From the NCBI RefSeq assembly GCF_026262505.1, contig NC_067204.1, forward strand, positions 8,589,797 through 8,653,796: DNA of 64,000 bases, given 5' to 3'. The notes beneath the pieces were generated by a model. That model searched no databases. It saw nothing but the letters and a program-made list of their open reading frames with translations, and was not told the DNA's origin. How positions within the stretch are numbered: position 1 is the stretch's first letter; the number at the start of each line of letters is the position of its first letter. The position numbers were made by a program, and so were the translations under genes. The stretch comes from Trichomonas vaginalis G3 (lineage: Eukaryota; Parabasalia; Trichomonadida; Trichomonadidae). Below, piece by piece: positions 45,827 to 55,801 of this stretch.

Positions 45827-47714
45827 AAAACAAATAACTCCGTTGGAATTTGTGAACGATAAAGAATTTTTTGAGAACTATAAAAATTGACGTTGGCCAA
45901 CAATAACGTGCCATTAAAAATTTTATTAGAGTATGCTGATGTATTGATGTCTGATAAAATTGTTCGGATAAATTATTTGAGAGACACCGATGATTAAAAT
46001 TTGAATTGCGATAATTGATGGGAATGAAATTTAAAATAATATCATAAATCAATAATTGAATCAAATATGATATCAAATTTATGAAAAAGCTGAGATGTAT
46101 AGTATTTGACATTTCTTCTCAAAATTAAGACAATTCAAATTAAAAATCCTGTTTATATTTTACAAGATACAATTATAATAAGCAATGATCGAACATGCAT
46201 TGAATTTTAAATTGAAAGAATGATTTGAATTACTTGGTCAATTATGTAATGCACATATATATCATATAATCAGTATTTTTTAAACAAATAATTTTAAAAT
46301 AAAGTTATTCAACCTCAACGAAACGAATTAAGGATTTGAATATCATGATGGCTAATAAAAAGGAAAATCAAATGGAGATTCGCATTTAACTTGAAATTTT
46401 TTACTCTTCAAATTTATAATCAAATTGAAATATTTATATTTTAATAAAATAATTTTATTATAAGATATTATTGCTTCCGAATATATTAAATAGCTAATCT
46501 TATTTTTTAAGAGTTTTTTATATGATATTTGTAAATTTATTTGATAATAATTTTATATCATATCAGGCCATATGAATCATTTTCAAACGATTTCCTGTAA
46601 ATTCAAACAAATTTTTAAATCACTTTTGAATCTAGATTTCCTCAAAAATAAATAAACTATACATATAAGGTATTTGTAATTAAATAGTCTAAATTTGAAA
46701 ATATATTTTATAGAGAGGATTAGGTTTTTAAATCTTTTATTCATACTATATCAGTATACCATCATGAATATGAAATTGATCATTAAATCGAAAATTTCGA
46801 TGGAAATTATCAATCGCATCATTCGATACCATTCGTACAGTATATTTCTTCGTGATTGCTATATTTTGCATAAGAATCAATCAATAAAGTCATTATGATT
46901 AACGGCGAAGCGAAATTCTTATTTCGATCCAATTTCAAATTTTAATTTTACTACATATTCTTCTAATCTCATTGATAAATCAATATATTCCCATTTTACA
47001 ATTATATTTTATCATTTTTCATATATTTTCGAACCTCTTATCATGAACAGCATTTATTCGATCACTTTTGAATAACAACGTTTATTTCTGAACTAACGCC
47101 AATTTTTTGAAAAGTGTAAAGTTTTTAATCTACGACAAGGACTAACTCTTATTAATAATCTGATAGGCTAAGTAATTGTATATGATTTCGTGGTCATCTA
47201 AGCATTTAAATAATTTTTGAGTTAATTGCCAATGTAATGGAGCCAAATTCTTAATTATTTCAAAATCTAGGCATGCTAGTAATCTGAATTATTGATGAAA
47301 TGGCCGATTCAATGGTTGTTTTTAGGTTATTTCCTCTTTGAGATTCAAATTTCTTTTAATATTAGGCTTTATCTAAATTTAAGATTAGAATTTAATATAA
47401 AAACACATATCAATGTCATTCATTTTTAAATTGGAGAAAAATAGTGTTTTTTTAGATTGATAAAATTATCATCCTCTGTCTATTCATTAATATAATCATG
47501 TTTGCAATTTAAATTACCATATTATGAGTAAAATTTCAATGGTTCATAGTAGTATCCAGTTTTTTATTTTTCATATTTGAATATCAGGAATTTTTGGGAC
47601 TATGTAACTAGAATCTTCTTACACTCTAAACCACATTAAAAGAAAGATATACCGAGAGAATATAAAAACGTTTTACAATTACTAATAAAAAATAAATTAC
47701 AAAGGGAAGAAAAT
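45827..47714. other. 1.9-kb gene-free AT-rich region
   Basis: The longest gap in the window. Only short, low-complexity open frames are present (for example 46695-46898). I see no inverted repeat, RNA gene or relic gene. Confidence 0.5.
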
Positions 47715-48386
47715 TCAAACAATTTCGAAATGCTTTGCTGGTGTAATATTCCAGGACTTCTTATTTATTGGTGTAGTTCCAGATGGTTCGTAATGAAGAA
47801 TTAATTCATTTTCTGTTACTCGTTCATACTGAATTGAAACTAATGGGAAATGCGGTTCTATCAGCACATCTTCAGGTGGCATACCTGGACCAATGAATGG
47901 GAATTTTGGATGAGTATCAAGGCCAAAGCAAGCTTCTGAAGCAATTAAATTAGGATTTGACTCTATAAAATGGACTAGCGGACAATTATCTGGTAATTCA
48001 AAAGCGGTCCAATTTTTTAATTCATTTTGTCCAATTAATGAAGCAATTTTTTGATCGTATGACGTACCGGCAAGTTTCCAATTCTCTGCTTTGAGTTTCT
48101 GTATCATAATAGTTTTTGGAACAATAATATTTGCGGTAAATACGGAAAATTGAAATGCAATTGCTTTATTAAAAATCAGGATACCGAGTGACTTTAATAT
48201 TTGTACAGGTTGTCCGACGTTGATAAAGACTTGATTAATAATAAATTGAATTTGTTCGGATAATGGTTTTTCTTTCGCGCGATTTTGTCTTACTTCGCCC
48301 TGTATTTTAAGGAAATTGCCACGGATAAGTTTGCATATTTGGTCTTCGTTCTGAATAATTTGTTCCAGTTTCGATGCTCCCTGCAT
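47715..48386 (-). CDS. Hypothetical protein, 223 aa
   Basis: An intact ATG frame with protein-like composition. The N-terminal 50 residues are helical and charged, the middle (about 65-110) is hydrophobic but not a clear membrane segment, and the C-terminal half is Pro-rich and beta-like (HPKFPFIGPGMPPEDVLIEPHFPLVSIQYERV). I do not recognise the family. It lies 100 bp downstream of the ARM-like gene on the same strand, each presumably with its own promoter (TCATGTAAACT lies about 35 nt before this ATG). Confidence 0.55.
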   Translation of the reverse strand: MQGASKLEQIIQNEDQICKLIRGNFLKIQGEVRQNRAKEKPLSEQIQFIINQVFINVGQPVQILKSLGILIFNKAIAFQFSVFTANIIVPKTIMIQKLKAENWKLAGTSYDQKIASLIGQNELKNWTAFELPDNCPLVHFIESNPNLIASEACFGLDTHPKFPFIGPGMPPEDVLIEPHFPLVSIQYERVTENELILHYEPSGTTPINKKSWNITPAKHFEIV

Positions 48387-48486
48387 TTCTAATGTTTACA
48401 AAATTTCTTAGTTTACATGACAAAAAAATCAAAACAAAGTCAAAATTAAAAAATATAACAGTTTATAGGTTTATATGAATAAAGAA

Positions 48487-50037
48487 TTAGTCAGTAACTC
48501 CTATTTCTTCAAATAAGTTTATCAAATTTTCTGCATGCCATTGAATTTCAGGATCTTCATTTTCTAATTGTTCCTGAACAAGAGGATAAATGAATTCTCT
48601 CTCTTTTATCATTTCTATCCAATCATCTTTATTATTTCTCAAAGAATAGTTCAAAACGTTCTCAATTGCTTCTTGGAAATATATTATAGAGCTTTTATCA
48701 TCAACAGATTCCATAATTTCGAAGCAATCCAAAATATTTGTATGAAGAATCGTATTTAAGATGTCAAAGTCTTGTGATTTCTTCAGGATGGCTGTTAGTA
48801 CCATTAGTGAATCGATACGAACAACAAAAGCTTCGGATTGGAACAAATTGCAAACTGACTCAAAAAGTTGCGAAAAAACGAAATTTGAAATAACAGAATC
48901 GTTTTCGATGACCAACATTGAAAGATTAAATAGGAACGGATCTAAATCTCTTGGATTGTTATTGGTTAATCTAACAAGACTTGTAAAGAAGTCAACTGTG
49001 AGGTATCTTTCACATGCAGCATCGTCATTCTGGCATAAGAAGCAAAGAGCCATGAAAGCTTCGATGTCAACATCGAAATTTGAAAAATCTTTTGGATTTT
49101 TGATAAAATCGATGATATCTCGATCATAATTATAAGTATAAAAATGATCACGTTGCGCCGGTGATATTTTGATGCTATATCTTATTGCTCTGAAGATATT
49201 ACAAATAATTATCGGATTTGGAATGGTCAAGAAGTCTCTAAGCTTCGGAATCAAGTCTGATGCATAACTTATTGCTTCTGTAATCCTAAATAATGCTGAA
49301 ATAATGTTTGTAAATGAAATATTGAACCAAATTATATCATTTTCATCAATAAGTGGCTGAGCACGCGTCTCGTATGCATTTTGATTTTCTTCAGGCTCAT
49401 GAGGTTCTTCAGTTTGATTTTTCAAAGCATTTTCAAGAATTCCTTTCCATTCAAAAATTTTTGATACCAGGTCATTGTCAACAATGTATTTGTACATGTC
49501 ATAGTTGTTTGCTGCTAATCGATCAATTGAAGAAACAATGTACCTATATGTAGAATAATTTGCTGTATTATTGAAAATTGACTGAAACACATACTCGGAA
49601 TAGTTTGTAGACATAATAATTCTTATTAAATGTTCGTTCCTGAAATAATACTGCGAAAATATGAATAAAATTTGATTAATAATTGAAATTGGAAGGTTAT
49701 AATGAAGCAAATTTAAAAATTTGTCATGAATATTCGAGTTTCTGAATGTTGTAGCTGGAATGTATTGATATTTGGAGATAAAAATTTCGATATATCCAAT
49801 GAAACCTGTAAGTTCAACATAAAAGATGACAAAATTTTCAAATAATGCATTTTCGTCTTCAGGATTTTCTTCAAAGATTGATAATATTTGGTCAATCGAA
49901 TTATTTAAAGAATAAATCCCGAAATCAAGCTGTCTTTCGTCGCTATTTCTACATTCAAGGTCTTTCTGGAGTCCCTTTCCGATAACTGAATCCTCTCTTA
50001 GCTTTTTAAGCCTTTGTTCTTCAAGAAAAACATCCAT
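48487..50037 (-). CDS. Helical ARM/HEAT-like protein, 516 aa
   Basis: A nearly all-helical acidic protein with repeated amphipathic helix pairs, including a segment after residue 330 that resembles the start of ARM repeats (IEAFMALCFLCQNDDAACERYLTVDFFTSLVRLTNN). The N-terminus (EQRLKKLREDSVIGKG) is basic, in the position where importin-alpha proteins carry an autoinhibitory segment, but no IBB domain is clear. It resembles the gene at 17064-18350 in build. A divergent importin-type or scaffold role is possible; unproven. Confidence 0.6.
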   Translation of the reverse strand: MDVFLEEQRLKKLREDSVIGKGLQKDLECRNSDERQLDFGIYSLNNSIDQILSIFEENPEDENALFENFVIFYVELTGFIGYIEIFISKYQYIPATTFRNSNIHDKFLNLLHYNLPISIINQILFIFSQYYFRNEHLIRIIMSTNYSEYVFQSIFNNTANYSTYRYIVSSIDRLAANNYDMYKYIVDNDLVSKIFEWKGILENALKNQTEEPHEPEENQNAYETRAQPLIDENDIIWFNISFTNIISALFRITEAISYASDLIPKLRDFLTIPNPIIICNIFRAIRYSIKISPAQRDHFYTYNYDRDIIDFIKNPKDFSNFDVDIEAFMALCFLCQNDDAACERYLTVDFFTSLVRLTNNNPRDLDPFLFNLSMLVIENDSVISNFVFSQLFESVCNLFQSEAFVVRIDSLMVLTAILKKSQDFDILNTILHTNILDCFEIMESVDDKSSIIYFQEAIENVLNYSLRNNKDDWIEMIKEREFIYPLVQEQLENEDPEIQWHAENLINLFEEIGVTD

Positions 50038-50609
50038 TTTATAAAAAAATTCACTTTTTATTTTTATTTCGCTTCGAAAAATATACTTTTTGATTTCAGA
50101 TTTTTAAAATTGTGATTTTTTTGGAGGATTTTACAAAATTTTAACAGGATAGATCATTCTTATTTTATATACGCTACTCAATAATTAGTTTATTTTTGAA
50201 TCATAAACGAATTTGAAAAATTTGATTCTCTATATCTCTTTATGTACATTACTTTTCTATACACCAAGACTACAAAACATATGTGTAGTTTGTGCAGACT
50301 ATGCATCATGTGACTAACTGCTGACAAATTACATTTCACACATTCGTTTGAATTTCATACTGTTCTCTGATGCTTTGTCTCATTTTTAAGACTTCTTTGA
50401 TACAAAAAAGGTTTCATGCATTCCAGATCGATAGAAAATTGACACGTAAATTTGTCAAAAATATCTAGCTAATTAAAAATAAAATCTGATCGTGCAGGGA
50501 TATCATTAATCATAGCTATGTGGTGCTAAATTCAAATTATTGGTATAGTTTTGTATCAATTTCTCAACTCTCTTTTCATTGTAAAAATTGAATACGTTAC
50601 AGAATTAAA
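50038..50609. other. Divergent intergenic region
   Basis: Between the ARM-like gene and rubrerythrin. No gene seen; no repeats noted. Confidence 0.5.
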
Positions 50610-50619
50610 TCACATTTTT
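50610..50619 (+). promoter_or_regulatory. Inr TCACATTTTT of the rubrerythrin gene
   Basis: A+1 at 50612, 11 nt before the ATG at 50623. It rules out an upstream start. Confidence 0.8.
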
Positions 50620-50622
50620 TCG

Positions 50623-51207
50623 ATGTCAATACCAATTAAGGGCAGCCGTACTGAGAAGAACCTTGCTATTGCTTTTGCTGGTGAGAGCATGGCTAGAACT
50701 CGCTATACATTCTTCGCTAGCAAGGCAAAGAAGCAAGGATTCGAGCAAATCTCTGCTATCTTCCTTGAAACAGCTGAAAATGAGAGAGAACACGGTAAGA
50801 TTTTCCTTAAATTCCTCAAGGAAGCTAATCCAGAAGTCCATGTTCAAATGACAATTCCTTCTTATACAATCGGAACAACTCTCGAGAATCTTAAATATGC
50901 TGCACATGGTGAAAATGAAGAATGGACAAAAACATACCCACATATGGCCGATATTGCCGAAGAAGAAGGCTTTACAGAGATTGCTAACAAATTCCGCTTG
51001 ATTGCTCAAGTTGAGAAGGAGCATGAAGCTCGTTTCGCTCTTCTTGCTCAGCAGGTTGAAACAGGAACTGTTTGGAAGAAGACTCGTGTTGTTCAATGGA
51101 AGTGCCGTAACTGCGGCTATACAACAGAGGCAATAGAAGCTCCAAAGGAATGTCCTGTTTGCGGACATACACAAAGTTTCATGGAAATCAAAGAAGTTCT
51201 TGAGTAA
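50623..51207 (+). CDS. Rubrerythrin
   Basis: A 194-residue non-haem diiron peroxidase that reduces hydrogen peroxide to water, part of oxygen defence in anaerobic protists. The N-terminal four-helix bundle has the diiron ligands in EsmARTRY (FAGESMARTRYTFF), ETAENEREHGK and the later QVEKEHEARF. The C-terminal rubredoxin-type domain has the two metal-binding pairs CRNC and CPVC in WKCRNCGYTTEAIEAPKECPVCGH. All expected ligands are present, so it should be active. It starts MSIPIKGSRTEKNL with no cleavable hydrogenosomal presequence visible. Codon use is biased, suggesting high expression. The gene is typical of bacterial-origin enzymes in trichomonads. Confidence 0.95.
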   Translation: MSIPIKGSRTEKNLAIAFAGESMARTRYTFFASKAKKQGFEQISAIFLETAENEREHGKIFLKFLKEANPEVHVQMTIPSYTIGTTLENLKYAAHGENEEWTKTYPHMADIAEEEGFTEIANKFRLIAQVEKEHEARFALLAQQVETGTVWKKTRVVQWKCRNCGYTTEAIEAPKECPVCGHTQSFMEIKEVLE

Positions 51208-51541
51208 AAAGTTTTATAATTTAAATATACAAGAATTTAATACATTTATACAACCAATACAAATTTGGTCAAATGCGTTTAATTAAGATAACAATGTTTC
51301 GATAATCTTATTGCAATATCAAAATTTTTATTATCGTTATCTTGAATTTAGAATCAAAAACAGGTGGAATTATTCCTTTCATAAAGTGGCTAAGTATCTG
51401 TAAGATGGAAGCTCCTATCTAAATAAATTCGAATAAAAAAATTAAAAATTAAGAGGTTGTACTAGAGAAATTCGTGGTAAAAAATGTCTGGGGTAAATAT
51501 TTCAATAATATTAGTATTAATAAAGCATATTTAAAATAAAT
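51208..51541. other. Intergenic spacer between convergent genes
   Basis: AT-rich; no element recognised. Confidence 0.6.
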
Positions 51542-51802
51542 TTAAGCATTAACTCTTGGGCGGATTTCGACCTGATCAGCAAGAAGGATGCGGCCGCCTG
51601 TTGGTGTAGCAAGTGGTGTCTGGCAGTTCTTGCAGAAAACTGGAACGTTAGAGTGTGAGAATGCTGTTGTAAGTCCTGTGCAGGATGGGCAGCGAAGGGA
51701 GAGGAACTCGGAACGTGGATTTGGAACGAGTGTCATCTTCTTGTTTGTGTGAGCTTCTTGCTCAACAGTTGGGTGGAGAATATCAACATCAAGAGTTGTC
51801 AT
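51542..51802 (-). CDS. 40S ribosomal protein eS27
   Basis: An 86-residue protein with the eS27 layout: a short N-terminus (MTTLDVDILHPTVEQEAHTN), the zinc-ribbon CPSC and CKNC at about residues 38-41 and 58-61, and the conserved TGLTTAFSHSNVPVFCKNC and TPTGGRILL. It is a structural part of the small ribosomal subunit. Length matches the family (82-86). The promoter lacks a clear TCA Inr, which occurs in a minority of trichomonad genes. Confidence 0.95.
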   Translation of the reverse strand: MTTLDVDILHPTVEQEAHTNKKMTLVPNPRSEFLSLRCPSCTGLTTAFSHSNVPVFCKNCQTPLATPTGGRILLADQVEIRPRVNA

Positions 51803-52291
51803 TTCAAAGGCGGGACCAAGACTTTACATATCGTCTTGTGAAATTTTCCCCAATAAAAACATGTTTCTTTTATGAATATCAAGACTAAAATCATCAAGAA
51901 GCCTGAATTTGGAATTAAAAGTTCATTTCGACTTGGAATGAAATCCAACAAATTTCAATTCTTCAAATTATTTACTCAAACTATTGAAATCATGCCACGC
52001 AGTTCATGTAATAACTTAAAATAATGTGATAATGCTATTTCTTCATAAGATTATTTGGCGATATTCCAGAAAAACACCAATAAAGAAAAATCAATACCCT
52101 GTCATTACACAGCCTAAGTGTGTAATAAACAGAAATTCATCAAAAGTGACAGCTCTCAATTTTTTGACATTTGTAAATTCTAAATTGAATGAGAAAAATG
52201 AAATAATACTAAGCATAATACAATATTCTAGATTTAATTATAATTAAGAAAAAGTTAGTTTTGAGAGTACTTTTCATAGGCATATAGAATG

Positions 52292-52613
52292 AAATCTTCT
52301 GAAAAATAATATCACATAAACTCATATTATTTTCTAATATATAACTATTTTATATAAAAATCAAATTCAATGATCTTAAAAGCGAAGGATAAACCTCAAA
52401 ATTTACGAATATAATGAGTGGGAATAGGCGTAAAGCAAAAATTGATATTTCATATGGTTTTATGATAGATAAGCATTATATTCCCACTCATTATATTCGT
52501 AAATTTTGAGGTTTATCCTTCGCTTTTAAGATCATTGAATTTGATTTTTATATAAAATAGTTATATATTAGAAAATAATATGAGTTTATGTGATATTATT
52601 TTTCAGAAGATTT
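52292..52613. repeat. Perfect 135-bp inverted repeat around a 52-bp spacer
   Basis: I compared 52292-52426 with the reverse complement of 52479-52613 base by base and found no mismatch. The spacer is 52427-52478. Mismatch begins abruptly at both ends. No protein is encoded. Confidence 0.95.
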
Positions 52614-52774
52614 TGTGTTCTTCTTCAAAATTTTATTTTTTTATTAAAAAGAATCTTTACAAAATATACATTTACTTTAATTAATATTTAAAAACGTGCT
52701 CTATCAAAAGTTCCAAAAATTCAATATTTTAGCTTTTCTGAGGTGTCACTTTTGATGAATTTCTGTTTACAACA
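52425..52774. repeat. 350-bp dispersed repeat, copy 2
   Basis: Matches 10234-10583. It comprises the palindrome's spacer and right arm plus 161 bp more, including an Inr TCACTTTT at 52746-52753 and ATG at 52755. The ATG opens 10 codons here and leads to no gene. Confidence 0.9.
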
Positions 52775-53056
52775 AGTGTGCAATTAATATTTATCATTTT
52801 ATTTTCTTAATTTTTTTTTGTTGGATCCGCTTCAATTCCGACTCTATTTTTTTCTCCATTCATATAAATTGTTTGTGCATATGTTATACACCCGACTTCT
52901 CTTGTCACGCTCTCAAAAACCCGAATGCCTCTCAAAAATTTGACATAATTATTTTATTTCTAATTTTTTATAGTATCAATAACGCAGTATTCAAGATTTT
53001 GGCAAAGATAATTTTTTTTCATTGAAAAATTTAATATATTGAATTCAGAAAATTAT

Positions 53057-54478
53057 ATGAGTGATAAATCCTCATCATCAGGCAGCTATTACTCATCAGA
53101 TTCACCAGATAGTTCTCGACACGAGTCAAAGAGATCAAAGGCTAAATCTCGTTTTAAATCTAATTGGAGAAGTTCTGATTCAGATCAATCATCAACATAT
53201 TTATCAGATATTTCATCAGATTCAAAGCAACAAACGAAAACAACCAAAATAAAACATAGTGATCAAGAAGAATCATCAAAATCTTCTAAAAAAGGAGGAT
53301 ATTTCGAGGATAATGATGATATGCTTGACAGCGTTCAAGATGGTGCAAATTGGTGGCAAGCACAGAATTCACTCATGACAAAGATTAATCAGCCATTAAA
53401 TAACAAGCCAAGAGTTCATAATCCAGATAAAGATACAGAATTAATGACAGGAATGTATGAACCAATGGAAATAAGGCCGAAAAACAGTGAATCAGGCAAT
53501 GATTTTGCAAATAATGATGCAGTTGTAGATTTTGACCCAACTTCTTTGAAACATGTTAAAAATTACAATGAAAGTGCGCAAGATTACCTCCTAATTGATC
53601 TCAAGAGTCCACTGATATGGACAATTGGCTTTATGGTACTTGCTGCCATTCATTTAGGATTTGCTTTTTATTTTTGGTACAAAGAAGGCGACAAAGGTTT
53701 CGCAAACTTCAAATCATACAACATTCAAGAGAATTTATACTACGGACCTTCAGCAAAGCTTCTCATGAGAGTTGGAGCTTTGTATCCACCATGGATTTAT
53801 GATGGAGAGTGGTGGAGACTTCTCGTTGCTATTTCTCTTCAACCAGGAGTTGCAATTTTGGCTATTGACATTGTTTACATGGGACTTCTCTACGAGATTG
53901 AAAGATACAATGGTTTCTGGTCAGCTTTGCTAATATTCTTGTTATGCGGACTCTATGGAAACGTTTTATCTTCATACATCATCTCTGAGTCAGTTATTTG
54001 CGGTGCAACAGGAGCTATATGCGGCTGGCTAGGATTTTCTCTCACAAGACTCATTGCAAGTTTCCATATTAAAAAGCGAGTTTGCTATTTGATCACAGAG
54101 ATATTCATGATAATTTTCATTGGTGCTGTTGGAATTCTTCCTTATGTAGACAACTTCCAACATGTTGGAGGATTTGTTTTAGGCGTTTTACTTTCTCTTG
54201 CACTTCTTCCGAACAACACAAAGACAAAATGCGCTGCAATTGCAAGAGGAATCACTGCATTTTTGGCATTCCCTATTATGATCATTGTGTTCTCTGTTGT
54301 TGTAACATTTGTCATCAAGAATAATTTACTTGATGGAAAGTGCAAATTCTGCCCTAAAATACAATGTCAAAATCTAATTAAAAACAAACCATGGTGCTTA
54401 ACAAATATACCTTCCCTGCAAGATGTTTATCCACCAAATATTAGTGATATCAATAAATCTGCAGTCCCAGAAGAATAA
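53057..54478 (+). CDS. Rhomboid-family membrane protein, catalytic Ser replaced (pseudoprotease)
   Basis: The ATG at 53057 (MSDKSSSSGSYYSS) gives a 473-residue protein. Residues 1-175 are Ser/Asp-rich and cytosolic. A rhomboid domain follows: a first membrane helix (IWTIGFMVLAAIHLGFAFYFW), a long loop with the rhomboid WR motif (DGEWWRLLVAI), and five or six more helices. The active-site motif GxSG reads GATG (Thr codon ACA at 54008-54010), so the catalytic Ser is missing. The partner His is kept in DNFQHVGGF. The C-terminal tail has clustered Cys (CKFCPKIQCQ). Without Ser it is probably an inactive rhomboid that binds or chaperones membrane proteins, as iRhoms do. That Thr gives weak activity cannot be excluded. 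Confidence 0.85.
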   Translation: MSDKSSSSGSYYSSDSPDSSRHESKRSKAKSRFKSNWRSSDSDQSSTYLSDISSDSKQQTKTTKIKHSDQEESSKSSKKGGYFEDNDDMLDSVQDGANWWQAQNSLMTKINQPLNNKPRVHNPDKDTELMTGMYEPMEIRPKNSESGNDFANNDAVVDFDPTSLKHVKNYNESAQDYLLIDLKSPLIWTIGFMVLAAIHLGFAFYFWYKEGDKGFANFKSYNIQENLYYGPSAKLLMRVGALYPPWIYDGEWWRLLVAISLQPGVAILAIDIVYMGLLYEIERYNGFWSALLIFLLCGLYGNVLSSYIISESVICGATGAICGWLGFSLTRLIASFHIKKRVCYLITEIFMIIFIGAVGILPYVDNFQHVGGFVLGVLLSLALLPNNTKTKCAAIARGITAFLAFPIMIIVFSVVVTFVIKNNLLDGKCKFCPKIQCQNLIKNKPWCLTNIPSLQDVYPPNISDINKSAVPEE

Positions 54479-55785
54479 TCTTTATTATCTATATGTTTTG
54501 AAATTAATTTTAAACTATTAATCTTTTATAATCATGATCATATATCCTTTCTCATTCTGATATTGCAAAATATGAGAATGTTGTGAAACTTCAATAACAT
54601 CCCATTATTAGATATTCAGAAATTTTGACCTTTTGCGTGATTTTCAAAATTTTGGTCTAAAACTCTGGCTAGAGACTATGCATAGCGTATATATGTAGAA
54701 AGCTGAGTTTGGAGTAAATCATATAATACAATTTAGATTTATATATTATCCCCACAAATTATCTAGAGAAATAATTTATAAATTGGCATGATGTGATCCA
54801 AAAAAGAAGTCGATCAGTTTTCTATCAAAAAATGCATCTTATATCAAAATTATGCAGTAGAATTGATACAAATTACCATGTTGATATAAAATTGAAGCTT
54901 GATATATCACGAACTTTACAGCAAACAGCTCAAGGATCTCACATGCTACAGGTACCTAAAAAATTCGTTAGTGGCCAGAATACTCGGTAGTAGAAAAAGT
55001 GACAGTCCCTCAATTTTTTCATACGTTAGCACCCAGACTTCATTAATTCTCAGTGAATTTTGGGTCCAAGGTGGAAAAACCTTCAAATAACAGATAAGGA
55101 AGGCTAAACAACTTATAAAATGCAAAAATACGATATTTTTATTCCAAATTAAACAATTGTTTATATTGCAAAACCAAAGAGTCATATTTTACGATTTGTA
55201 TGACATCCTCGGTATGTACTCTCTTTGTTTGTTTGCATTTGATTGCGATACTCTCGAGTTTCGCTCTTCGAGCACCGCATACCAAATTTGGCATACCCGC
55301 TGAAACACTCCGTCCCAACTTCAACAACATCGTTATTTGTACCTACTGACACAGTAAAATCCCGATGTTCTTGAAGTTGGAGTGAAGATTTCAAGCAGGT
55401 CGGAAATTTGAGCACTTCCAAAGCCCCTACTGCAGATAGACAATCATGGAAGATGATAGTTTCTATCTGTGTGGCGGAAGGCTGAGTTAAAGACACCTAC
55501 TACCACTGGAAAGCCTATCTCGACCCCATTTGGGATATGGCAACCGTGGTCAGCGATGAAATTTCATTCAATTTTTTTGACATCATTATAAGTTTTTTAG
55601 AATCTACATAGTTAGTAGGTTCTATTTTTACACTCAAATTAAACTAGATAGTGCGATCATGGATTTGAGGGGAAAATAATCGTACTATCAAGTTTTTTCC
55701 CGTACTATCGAGTTTTTTCGGTACCTGTAACTAGAATTGAATTGAAGGCCAAGTCAAAAAAAAACAGTGCCACTTTTTATACATC
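54479..55785. other. Intergenic region with a GC-richer gene relic
   Basis: 55182-55560 is clearly more GC-rich and reads as coding-like sequence on the minus strand (frame 55182-55496, with SVGTNNDVVEVGTECFSGY), but without an Inr-linked start or a recognised family. It looks like a decayed gene. An Inr-like TCACTTTTTCTACTAC on the minus strand at about 54993-55004 leads nowhere. CTCGAGTTTTTTCGG-like repeats of TACTATC lie near 55690-55720. Confidence 0.45.
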
Positions 55786-55801
55786 ACAAAATTTCGGATT
55801 A

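Larger units (their letters stand above)
51803..53056. other. Intergenic region with a large palindrome
   Basis: No gene is supported. The 135-bp perfect inverted repeat and the second copy of the 350-bp repeat occupy 52292-52774. A sequence like the arm of the 12.3-kb element lies at about 52249-52277. TCATTGAAAAATTT at about 53019 is a possible Inr of the rhomboid gene. Confidence 0.6.

Noticed and set aside
46695-46898. Small plus-strand gene in the 45.8-47.7 kb gap
   Set aside because: Ile/Lys/Tyr-rich translation expected from random AT-rich DNA; no promoter motif.
50626-51174. 182-codon minus-strand frame opposite rubrerythrin
   Set aside because: Antisense shadow of a strongly codon-biased gene; no Inr or domain.
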